Below, in pieces: positions 1-6,234 of a stretch of DNA of 8,225 nt (the first letter of the stretch is position 1; each line of letters starts with the position of its first letter). Position numbers and translations under genes: made by a program. Below the pieces are notes generated by a model. The model saw only the letters and a program-made list of their open reading frames with translations. It was not told the origin of the DNA and did not search any database. The stretch is from positions 133 through 8,357 of the forward strand of contig PKWK01000059.1 of NCBI GenBank assembly GCA_003133205.1, written 5' to 3'. This DNA is from Granulicella sp. (GTDB lineage Bacteria > Acidobacteriota > Terriglobia > Terriglobales > Acidobacteriaceae).

Positions 1-105
1 GGTGGATTCTGTCTCGACCTAAAGTCAATTATACACGGGGTGTCAAGCTTTGGACCGCAGGTTGAGGTCCAAGGAGGATGTGGGTGCATAGGTACAACTA
101 CCGGG

Positions 106-126
106 ATTCTGCACGTCGTGCAGAAT
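106..126. repeat. Perfect inverted repeat next to the terminator
   Basis: ATTCTGCACG and CGTGCAGAAT flank a single central T, giving a near-perfect 21-bp palindrome that could fold as a 9-bp stem with a 3-nt loop. It lies just beyond the UUCG hairpin in the direction of receptor transcription. It could be a back-up terminator, an mRNA 3'-end stabiliser or a dyad binding site. Neither side has a T-run, so terminator function is uncertain. Confidence 0.5.
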
Positions 127-132
127 GACGAC

Positions 133-164
133 GGAAAGGGAGCGGCCGAAGCCGCTCCCTTTTC
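133..164 (-). terminator. Intrinsic terminator of the receptor gene, UUCG-capped hairpin
   Basis: Positions 135-146 pair perfectly with 151-162 (12 bp). A G-U and a G-C pair extend the stem to 133/164. Read on the minus strand, the 4-nt loop is TTCG closed by C-G, the exceptionally stable C(UUCG)G tetraloop. The hairpin begins about 30 nt after the receptor stop codon at 194-196. The U-tract is short (three Ts at the end of the stem, then CC), so it is not a textbook terminator. Read on the plus strand the loop would be CGAA. Confidence 0.75.
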
Positions 165-193
165 CTTGCCACAACCTTGCTCCCGCTCCTACA

Positions 194-3100
194 TCAGAAG
201 GTGATGTTGGCGCGGAGTTCGAGTTGGCGAGCGCCGGCAGCTACCGAACCGGTTGTACCGAACGTGGCGCTCGATATGCTCGTGTTTCCGAGCAGCCACG
301 CTGGATGATTGGGTAGGTTGAAGGCCTCGGCCTGGAGGTTCATGTGGATGTGCTCAAAGACGGGCACGTCCTTGGTGACGGACATGTTCAGCGTATTCCA
401 CTTCGGACCATAAAGGTAATTTAGGTTCCCGATGACTCCAGGGGTGGTGTTGGGAACGGCAATCGACGCATTTATGCCGGTACCTGTCTGAAGCGAGGCA
501 GGAAGGAAGTTTTTGTAGTTAACCCCTGGCACCGCCGGACGGATGTGCATCTGCGATTGGATTGTCTTCGCACTGTTCGCGCCAACGTAGGTGACGCCGC
601 CGTCCGAAGCGCTGTTCACGGTCGAGGCCCAACTGCTCGTCAGCAGCGACGGAGCGCCGCTCTGGTAGATAAAGATGCCGCCCAGAGTCCAGCCCCCGAC
701 GAAATAGTTCGCCAGGTGGCTGCCGCTCAGGAACATCTTGTTCTGGCCGAACGGCAGCGCATAGGTTCCGCTCAAGTGGAGTGTGTTGCGGATGTCGTAG
801 GCGCTTGGCACATAGTTCAGCCGCAGATTGTGGAGTGTGAAGATCGTACCCGCAAACGATGATATTCCGCCCTGCTGGGCGATACCCAGGGTCTTGGCGT
901 AGGTGTAGTTTGCATCCAGCGTTACACCGTGCATAGGCTGCTGCCGGAACTCCACCTGCAGCGCGTTGTAGTTGGAGGATCCCACGCTATCCAGGTAATC
1001 GGCGGCTCGGCGTTCCAGAAACGCATTCGTCTTGAAGAAGTTGCTGGGATAAATGGACGTAGCCGGCGCGCTGGCCGTTGTTGCACATGGCGCGAACTGC
1101 TTACCCACGACATTGCAGAACTCGCCTTGGTTCGTCGCAATTGAGTTAACCAGAGACCCCATGGCGCCACGGTTCAAATTGGTGATAAAACTACTGTTTT
1201 TGAATCCGGAGTTGGCAGAGATGCCTGCAAACGCCGCGCTCAGGATCGGCGTGGGAATATCTCCAGGGTACGGAGTGAAGTCATTGCCCTTTCCGGCGGC
1301 GATATTGGTCGCGAGGTTTTTCTGGGCGTTGACGAACTCCTGCAGGAAGCCGTTATTGAGACCATTGGTCTCGTTGTAGTTGAGGTTGAGCCAGTCGTGC
1401 AGGCTGCGATTTCCAACGTACCGTATTTCAATGGCACTGGCCCTGCTGATCTGCCTCTGGATACCGAACGACCATGACTCGGTATACGGCTGCTTGATGT
1501 TTGGGTTGATCGCCAAACCATCGTTACTTGTAAAGAAGAGGGAAGATTGATCGATCGTCTTCTGGTAGCTTGGTGGAGATTGCACGGGAGCTGGAATCAC
1601 ACCAGCGCCTACCGACGATACATTGATGCAGGTCGCGATAGGATCGGTACAGTACTTCAGTGGATCGGTGGTTCCAGGCGTATAGCCCGGCGCCGAAAGG
1701 TGTACCGTTCCAGGGGTAAAGTATTGCGCACCCGTGGAGGTGCCATTTGCCGATGTGTCTCCATTACTATAGAAGTTGAACCCCGCGTTGGAGGCATTGT
1801 TCCAGAAGTTCTGCCCGCCTTCGGTATAGTTCTTGAGGGTAAAGCTGCCGCGAATGACGGTCTTACCGTCGCCAAAGAGCTTTCCCACCCAGCCGTCCTG
1901 CTTGGCGGGATTCCAGGCAAAGCCGATCTGCGGCTGCGGCAAAACGAGATTCGCGTGGTACTTATGCCCGGCAGTCGTGAACTGGGGGTTCGCGGGACCG
2001 CTGTTTGCGCCTGGCTGGAAGACATTCAAAAGACCAGAAGAGCCAAAGAGATCGACAGCGGACGGCCCTGTGTACCCATTCTTCAGGTCGTGCTGGTCCC
2101 CGATGAAGTCCCAACGAAGGCCGTAGTTCAAGGTGAACGACGGCTGCACGCGCCACGTATCCATCAGATAGACGCCGCCGCCCACCGCCACCTCATCCAG
2201 ATTGTACCGGCCTGGAGTGTCATATTTCCCTGTCGCGGGATTCGCTGGGTATTGATTGTTAACATCGCTGACGCGGCCGTTTAGATAAGCATAGAGCGCT
2301 GCAATGTCACCTTGAACCTGACCACAGTTCACAGGCGTCTGACCCGGAATAAGCGTGGTGCAATTAGCGCCCCCCGGGATCAGAGCTTCGATTGGGGCAT
2401 AGGCTGCATCCTGGCTGCCCATACCCAGCGAGATATTGTAGTAGCCCAGGGCGCCGTTGTAGTAGTGGTCCTGCTGGTGCCAGGCATTGCCGCCGAATTT
2501 AACCGTGTGCCGCCCCTTCTGCCAGCTAAGGTCGTCGGCAAGCGTCAGATACGGATAAAAGTTTCCGCCGCCGGTATACACAATATTTGGGCCCGTGAGA
2601 CCGAAGCCCGGGCTGACATTCCCCTGGCAGGCGACGCAGTAGTGGACAGCCTCAGGACTGAAGAATCCATTGGTATAGAGATAACCTACGTTCAAATGGT
2701 TCAGGAGGTTCGGCGTTATGGTGTAGTTGGCCCCGAGGGAAAGAACGTAGCTATTTCCCGCCGATCCCGTATATTTCTGTTGAAAGAATGGTCCCGGCCA
2801 TTCCCCTGGATACTGACCTTTGGTTACGGTCTTGGTCATATTGCCGGAGAGGCTCAAGGAGAGCTTTTTGGTCAGGGTGTAGTCCAATCGTGCGGACGGG
2901 TAGTATCGTTTCGTGTTCAGGGGCTCTGTAAAGGTGAGGGTCTGGGTGTTGAGCTGCGTACCAGCCAGTTGAGAGAGGGTGCCGTATTGGTAGGTGGTCT
3001 TGAGCAGATTGTAGTTAAGATCGATCGCGGGGTTAACTATGTTATCGAAACCCGCAGTATGCGCCATCTGCAATACATTGATCGTATTCGTTGTACACGG

Positions 3101-4120
3101 ATTCTTGTTGTCCACGCAGTAGGTATAGTTCCCTAGCTGAGCAGCGGCCGTCGGCACCGTGTTGCTAAAATTAGGACTGGCGCCGGGCTGAACCTGTTGC
3201 GAATAGCTGCCGAAGAAAAACAGTTTGTCTCTAAAAATGGGCCCGCCGACGGTGCCGCCAAAGTCGTTGAGGATGAGTTTTGCTTTCCGCTGACCGAGGT
3301 TATCGTTTGACCACGAATTGGCGTTCAAAGCGGCATTGCGGAAGTCTTCAAAGGCACGGCCATGGAACTTGTTGGTGCCGCGATTGGTAACAAACAGAGT
3401 CTGCGCCGCGCTTCGCCCGCCACCCTGGCTGGGGTCGAGTTCGCCACTTTGGACGGTAAATTCCTGGATATTTTCGGTGCGGAAGTTGATCGAAGCGCCG
3501 CTCCCCGAACCGGCATCCATACGCAATGACGTCGCATCGACGCCATCGATGCTTGCCCCGTAGGCTGCAGCCGCGGTTCCGTTGAATGTGCCGGTGCCTG
3601 TGCCCGTGGCCGAGCTATACCCGGGCGCAAGCGCCTGGAGGCCCAGCAGGCTGCGGCCATTCACAGGAAGATCATTGACCTCTTCCAAATTGACCGAGGT
3701 CGAAAGCTGGTTCGAAGATGTTTCGATGACCGGCGCGGAGACTGCCGAGACGTTTACCTCCTGGGTTGTCGTGCCAACCTTGAGCGTGATGTTCAGTGGC
3801 GTCGCGACGCCAGCCTGCACTACGATGCTGTCGTAGTTGACGGTGCTGAAGCCGTCGTGCTCGACCGTGAGGTGGTAGCTGGCCGGGGGCAGCGCGGTGA
3901 AGGTGAAGGTTCCGGAACTAAGCGTCGTGCCTTCGCGGGCGACGTTTGTTTCGTTGTCTGTCAACACCAGATGCGTTCCCGGCAGGAGGGCTTTGGTAGC
4001 GTCCATCGTTTGGATGGTGATGGACCCGTTCGTGGTCTGGGCAGAGACCACGGTAGCAAGTGAGAGCATAATTCCCGCGAAGATGAGAATCGCTGGGCCG
4101 CTGAGGAGTCGCTTGAACAT
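194..4120 (-). CDS. TonB-dependent outer-membrane receptor, Oar-like (Acidobacteriota type)
   Basis: This complete gene encodes 1308 residues and is predicted to be a 22-strand-type outer-membrane barrel importing a ligand with TonB energy. Residues 1-27 form a signal peptide with a VSA|QTT cleavage site. Residues ~31-115 resemble a carboxypeptidase-regulatory-like beta-sandwich (GxxLxxLPPxxYxLTVEHDGF pattern). A plug follows from ~120, with the hallmark DLPVNGRS at 150-157, then 'GASIDGVDAT'. The barrel fills the rest, with 'FNLPNHP' near the C-terminus and a terminal Phe (NITF), the expected insertion signal for outer-membrane barrels. The ATG at 4120 is preceded by AGGTGA 4 nt upstream. 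No classical TonB box is obvious, which is common in this subgroup. All ten cysteines fall in five close pairs, which suggests disulfide-closed loops. The gene is divergent from the GH27 gene, so an alpha-galactoside or galactose-containing oligosaccharide is a plausible ligand; this is inference, as the ligand cannot be read from sequence. The length is at the upper end for such receptors. Confidence 0.93.
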   Translation of the reverse strand: MFKRLLSGPAILIFAGIMLSLATVVSAQTTNGSITIQTMDATKALLPGTHLVLTDNETNVAREGTTLSSGTFTFTALPPASYHLTVEHDGFSTVNYDSIVVQAGVATPLNITLKVGTTTQEVNVSAVSAPVIETSSNQLSTSVNLEEVNDLPVNGRSLLGLQALAPGYSSATGTGTGTFNGTAAAAYGASIDGVDATSLRMDAGSGSGASINFRTENIQEFTVQSGELDPSQGGGRSAAQTLFVTNRGTNKFHGRAFEDFRNAALNANSWSNDNLGQRKAKLILNDFGGTVGGPIFRDKLFFFGSYSQQVQPGASPNFSNTVPTAAAQLGNYTYCVDNKNPCTTNTINVLQMAHTAGFDNIVNPAIDLNYNLLKTTYQYGTLSQLAGTQLNTQTLTFTEPLNTKRYYPSARLDYTLTKKLSLSLSGNMTKTVTKGQYPGEWPGPFFQQKYTGSAGNSYVLSLGANYTITPNLLNHLNVGYLYTNGFFSPEAVHYCVACQGNVSPGFGLTGPNIVYTGGGNFYPYLTLADDLSWQKGRHTVKFGGNAWHQQDHYYNGALGYYNISLGMGSQDAAYAPIEALIPGGANCTTLIPGQTPVNCGQVQGDIAALYAYLNGRVSDVNNQYPANPATGKYDTPGRYNLDEVAVGGGVYLMDTWRVQPSFTLNYGLRWDFIGDQHDLKNGYTGPSAVDLFGSSGLLNVFQPGANSGPANPQFTTAGHKYHANLVLPQPQIGFAWNPAKQDGWVGKLFGDGKTVIRGSFTLKNYTEGGQNFWNNASNAGFNFYSNGDTSANGTSTGAQYFTPGTVHLSAPGYTPGTTDPLKYCTDPIATCINVSSVGAGVIPAPVQSPPSYQKTIDQSSLFFTSNDGLAINPNIKQPYTESWSFGIQRQISRASAIEIRYVGNRSLHDWLNLNYNETNGLNNGFLQEFVNAQKNLATNIAAGKGNDFTPYPGDIPTPILSAAFAGISANSGFKNSSFITNLNRGAMGSLVNSIATNQGEFCNVVGKQFAPCATTASAPATSIYPSNFFKTNAFLERRAADYLDSVGSSNYNALQVEFRQQPMHGVTLDANYTYAKTLGIAQQGGISSFAGTIFTLHNLRLNYVPSAYDIRNTLHLSGTYALPFGQNKMFLSGSHLANYFVGGWTLGGIFIYQSGAPSLLTSSWASTVNSASDGGVTYVGANSAKTIQSQMHIRPAVPGVNYKNFLPASLQTGTGINASIAVPNTTPGVIGNLNYLYGPKWNTLNMSVTKDVPVFEHIHMNLQAEAFNLPNHPAWLLGNTSISSATFGTTGSVAAGARQLELRANITF

Positions 4121-4124
4121 TGGG

Positions 4125-4130
4125 TCACCT
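4125..4130 (-). promoter_or_regulatory. Ribosome binding site of the receptor gene
   Basis: On the minus strand this reads AGGTGA, 4 nt before the ATG at 4120. The spacing is short but usable. It supports this start, which also begins directly with a well-formed signal peptide. Confidence 0.6.
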
Positions 4131-4146
4131 AACTTATGTATTCAAA

Positions 4147-4176
4147 ATTGTATTTATGGAGCCCCTCTACATTCCA
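4147..4176 (-). promoter_or_regulatory. Candidate promoter of the receptor gene
   Basis: On the minus strand TGGAAT (4171-4176) is separated by 18 nt from TACAAT (4147-4152), which matches the TATAAT consensus at 5 of 6 positions. TGGAAT matches the TTGACA consensus at only 3 of 6, so the -35 is weak or bound by something else. Transcription would start near 4140, giving a leader of about 20 nt that still includes the ribosome binding site. The TGGAAT is part of the AGTGGAAT element repeated in this intergenic region. A perfect TTGACA at 4193-4198 on the same strand has no good -10 partner. Confidence 0.4.
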
Positions 4177-4286
4177 CTAAGACTATCTAATCTGTCAACA
4201 TCTTTTAATCCTAACGAAGGGCTCTTCATGCATATTCCACTCGGCCTCAAAACTCCACACTGTCGTTCGTCTGATCTCCACGGGAG

Positions 4287-4317
4287 TGGAATGATAGATA
4301 AACCTTTTATACATAAT
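4287..4317 (+). promoter_or_regulatory. Candidate promoter of the alpha-galactosidase gene
   Basis: TGGAAT (4287-4292) is followed after 19 nt by CATAAT (4312-4317), a 5-of-6 match to TATAAT in a strongly AT-rich patch. TACATA at 4310 would give a 17-nt spacing but matches the -10 less well. The layout mirrors the candidate receptor promoter, with AGTGGAAT in the same relation to a -10-like box. It would leave a leader of about 230 nt before the ATG at 4555, long enough for an operator or post-transcriptional control. No experimental support is available. Confidence 0.33.
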
Positions 4318-4431
4318 AAGTTGCTGGAATTGCGGATCGCTTTTCGGAGGCTAGACCGGGATTAGATTTCCACTGTCTGGATCTGCTTGCAGATAGGAGT
4401 CCCGGGGGAATGAGTTCATGATTGGATTCTT

Positions 4432-4441
4432 GGAACGTTCC
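4432..4441. promoter_or_regulatory. Perfect palindrome, possible LacI-type operator
   Basis: GGAACGTTCC is a perfect 10-bp dyad with a central CG, the general form of LacI-family operators. It sits about 115 bp upstream of the alpha-galactosidase start and downstream of its candidate promoter, a position suited to repression. No regulator gene is visible in the window, so the assignment is tentative. Confidence 0.3.
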
Positions 4442-4543
4442 GGCAGGAAGCTCCGATCGGCGAAAATCGGTTACAGTGAAGGCGCTGACCTTGTTGAAGG
4501 CAGCCCAGCGTTTCTGCTGACAGTTTCATCATCGAACGTTATT

Positions 4544-4547
4544 GGAG
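4544..4547 (+). promoter_or_regulatory. Ribosome binding site of the alpha-galactosidase gene
   Basis: GGAG lies 7 nt upstream of the ATG at 4555, the usual spacing. It fixes this start, which opens directly into a signal peptide. Confidence 0.7.
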
Positions 4548-4554
4548 ATCCACT

Positions 4555-6144
4555 ATGCATCGATTGTTCCGAGCTTCAACGGGGTTTTTCGCCGTGCTGT
4601 CTTGCTGTGTTCTCTTCGGCGTGGTTCGGCCCTCCGCCGCGCAGACCGACCTGAGCGGCTATTGGGATGTACGCACACCGAATCCGAGCCTGGACGGGAC
4701 CTTCCGCGACACCTACTTTGAAATCCGACAGACCGGCGAGACGATCAGCGGCATGCTGATCCGGCGGCCAAACGGGATTCCGATTACGGGGAGTTTCAAG
4801 GACGGCGCAATCCACTTTGCAACCGTGCCCCCACCGCCGCCAGCGCCGCCCGCAGGTTCGACCGCGCCCCCGCGTCCGGCGCAGCGGCCGATCGCATACG
4901 ACGGGACCTACGAAGCCGGTAAGCTGATGCTGACGACCCAAGGACGTAATGGCGCGGTCACATCGGTCGCGGAGAAAGTGACCAAAGAGGCGACGATGCC
5001 GCCAGCCCCGCTGCCGTTGCCGGCACTCAAGGACCTGCCGGACAACGGTCTGGCCAAGACGCCGCCGATGGGCTGGAATAGCTGGAACAAGTTCGGCGGC
5101 AGGGTCGACGACGCCTCCGTGCGAGGAATGGCGGACGCGATGGTGTCGAGCGGCATGAGCAAGGCCGGCTACGTTTACATCAATATCGACGACACCTGGG
5201 AGCTGGGCCGGGATGCGAACGGGAACATCACCTCAAACAAGAAGTTCCCGGATATGAAGGCGCTGGCGGACTATGTGCACTCGAAGGGGTTGAAGATCGG
5301 GATCTATTCGAGCCCTGGCCCGAAGACGTGCGCAGGATACGAAGGCAGCTTCGGGCACGAGGAACAGGATGCGAAGACCTTCGCGGCGTGGGGCATCGAC
5401 TATCTGAAGTACGACCTTTGCAGCGGGCTCGATATCTACAAGGACGATGCGCCGACGCTGCAGGCGATTTATCAGAAAATGGGTCAGGCACTCGAGGAGA
5501 CGCACCGGCCGATCGTCTACAGCCTTTGCGAGTACGGCCGCGCGGCCGTGTGGACTGGCTGGGGAGAGAAAAGCAGCGGCAATCTGTGGCGCACAACGGG
5601 CGACATCTCCGACCGCTGGGAGTCGATGGACAGGATCGGATTCAGCCAGATCAAGCTCGCACCCTACGCGAAGCCTGGGCACTGGAACGATCCGGACATG
5701 CTGGAGATCGGCAACGGCGGCATGACAGCGGACGAGTACCGGACGCACATGAGCCTGTGGTCTCTGCTGGCGGCGCCTCTGATCGCTGGAAACGACCTGC
5801 GGACGATGACGGACGAGACGAAGAGCATCCTGATGAACCCGGAGGTAATTGCGATCGACCAGGATCCGGAGTACAAACCGGTGACTTCGCTGTCCAGCGA
5901 CGGCAGGATCGAAGTGCTGATGCGGCCTCTGCACGACGGTTCGGTCGCGGTTGGACTATTCAATCGGACCGATGCTCCGGCTGCAGCGCAATTCGCACGG
6001 AGCAACTTGCCAGGCAGCCTGACGGGCAAAGGAACCAAGGTACGGGACCTGTGGAAACATGAGGCCCTGACGATGGAGGGGGACTCGTTCAAGGCAACCG
6101 TGCCAAGCCATGGCGTGGTGTTGTTGAAGATCAGTGCCCGCTAG
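4555..6144 (+). CDS. Secreted alpha-galactosidase, glycoside hydrolase family 27
   Basis: This complete 529-residue enzyme is predicted to hydrolyse terminal alpha-linked D-galactose from oligosaccharides or galactomannan with retention of configuration. Residues 1-29 are a signal peptide (SAA|QT), so it acts in the periplasm or outside. Residues ~32-150 form an extra beta-rich domain starting 'DLSGYWDV', interrupted by a proline-rich stretch at 92-112. The (beta/alpha)8 domain starts at TPPMGWNSWNKF (169-180) and carries NIDDTW (210-215), IGIYSSPGPKTC (248-259), YLKYDLC (283-289) with the nucleophile Asp287, and RTTGD (346-350) with the acid/base Asp350. WNDPDML follows at 377-383. A C-terminal beta domain covers ~445-529. 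The catalytic residues are assigned by analogy with human alpha-galactosidase A (KFDGC; RNFAD). Alpha-N-acetylgalactosaminidase is the main alternative within GH27; sequence alone does not settle specificity. The gene is divergent from the receptor gene and convergent with the DUF5695-like gene. Confidence 0.95.
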   Translation: MHRLFRASTGFFAVLSCCVLFGVVRPSAAQTDLSGYWDVRTPNPSLDGTFRDTYFEIRQTGETISGMLIRRPNGIPITGSFKDGAIHFATVPPPPPAPPAGSTAPPRPAQRPIAYDGTYEAGKLMLTTQGRNGAVTSVAEKVTKEATMPPAPLPLPALKDLPDNGLAKTPPMGWNSWNKFGGRVDDASVRGMADAMVSSGMSKAGYVYINIDDTWELGRDANGNITSNKKFPDMKALADYVHSKGLKIGIYSSPGPKTCAGYEGSFGHEEQDAKTFAAWGIDYLKYDLCSGLDIYKDDAPTLQAIYQKMGQALEETHRPIVYSLCEYGRAAVWTGWGEKSSGNLWRTTGDISDRWESMDRIGFSQIKLAPYAKPGHWNDPDMLEIGNGGMTADEYRTHMSLWSLLAAPLIAGNDLRTMTDETKSILMNPEVIAIDQDPEYKPVTSLSSDGRIEVLMRPLHDGSVAVGLFNRTDAPAAAQFARSNLPGSLTGKGTKVRDLWKHEALTMEGDSFKATVPSHGVVLLKISAR

Positions 6145-6166
6145 CGGTTCGGATCAACAGTAGAAG

Positions 6167-6198
6167 AATGGCCGGCAGGATGATTTCTGCCGGCCATT
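6167..6198. terminator. Bidirectional hairpin terminator between converging genes
   Basis: AATGGCCGGCAG (6167-6178) pairs perfectly with CTGCCGGCCATT (6187-6198) around an 8-nt loop. It begins 22 nt after the alpha-galactosidase stop and ends 36 nt before the stop of the converging gene, so it can serve both. On the plus strand it is followed by only TC, the stem itself ending in TT; on the minus strand by CTTCTACTG. The U-tracts are weak in both directions. Confidence 0.7.
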
Positions 6199-6234
6199 TC
6201 TGCATCATGTCGTCCTCAAAGTGCGGGTCAACCG

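Larger units (their letters stand above)
1..193. other. Intergenic region 3' of the TonB-dependent receptor
   Basis: No convincing protein gene is seen here. The stretch contains three inverted repeats: 48-56 with 66-74 (TTGGACC/GGTCCAA core, 9-nt loop), 106-114 with 118-126 (ATTCTGCAC/GTGCAGAAT, 3-nt loop), and the long hairpin at 133-164 described separately. A perfect TATAAT hexamer lies on the minus strand at 28-33 and a TTGACA at 41-46 on the same strand. They are only 7 bp apart, so they do not form a normal sigma-70 promoter as a pair. The TATAAT could still serve a minus-strand gene lying to the left of the window. Confidence 0.6.
4121..4554. promoter_or_regulatory. Divergent intergenic control region
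   Basis: This 434-bp, AT-richer stretch separates the start codons of the receptor and the alpha-galactosidase. TCCAC/GTGGA occurs seven times (4173, 4236, 4254, 4277, 4286 reversed, 4369, 4549), far above the roughly one expected by chance in both strands. Three of these extend to ATTCCACT/AGTGGAAT. A perfect 10-bp palindrome lies at 4432-4441, and its AACGTT core recurs at 4535-4540. Short open frames here (such as 4120-4365 plus) lack protein-like composition and ribosome binding sites and are not called. No riboswitch or RNA gene was recognised. Confidence 0.6.

Noticed and set aside
28..46. TTGACA and TATAAT hexamers on the minus strand as a promoter
   Set aside because: They are only 7 bp apart, far from the 16-18 bp needed. 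The TATAAT alone may still matter for a gene beyond the left edge.
1547..2284. 245-residue open frame on the plus strand, opposite the receptor gene
   Set aside because: Same antisense codon register as the 2312-3136 frame; the composition looks like a mirror of the receptor codons and no ribosome site or family pattern was seen.
2312..3136. 274-residue open frame on the plus strand, opposite the receptor gene
   Set aside because: It lies in exact antisense codon register with the receptor, where stops appear only if the sense strand uses TTA, CTA or TCA codons. The sense gene has a signal peptide, plug and barrel features; this frame shows no recognisable protein pattern.
4120..4365. Small plus-strand open frame in the divergent intergenic region
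   Set aside because: No good ribosome site, it overlaps the receptor start and promoter region, and it has low-complexity, non-protein-like composition.
4606..4608. Lipoprotein processing at Cys17/Cys18 of the alpha-galactosidase signal peptide
   Set aside because: The residues before Cys17 (VLS) fit a lipobox poorly, and a good signal peptidase I site (SAA|QT) follows at 27-31.
4418..4654. 78-residue plus-strand frame overlapping the start of the alpha-galactosidase gene
   Set aside because: It runs out of frame across the GH27 ribosome site and signal peptide; no ribosome site of its own and no recognisable motif.
5233..5934. 233-residue open frame on the minus strand, opposite the alpha-galactosidase
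   Set aside because: It is in antisense codon register with the GH27 gene, whose catalytic motifs lie on the plus strand.
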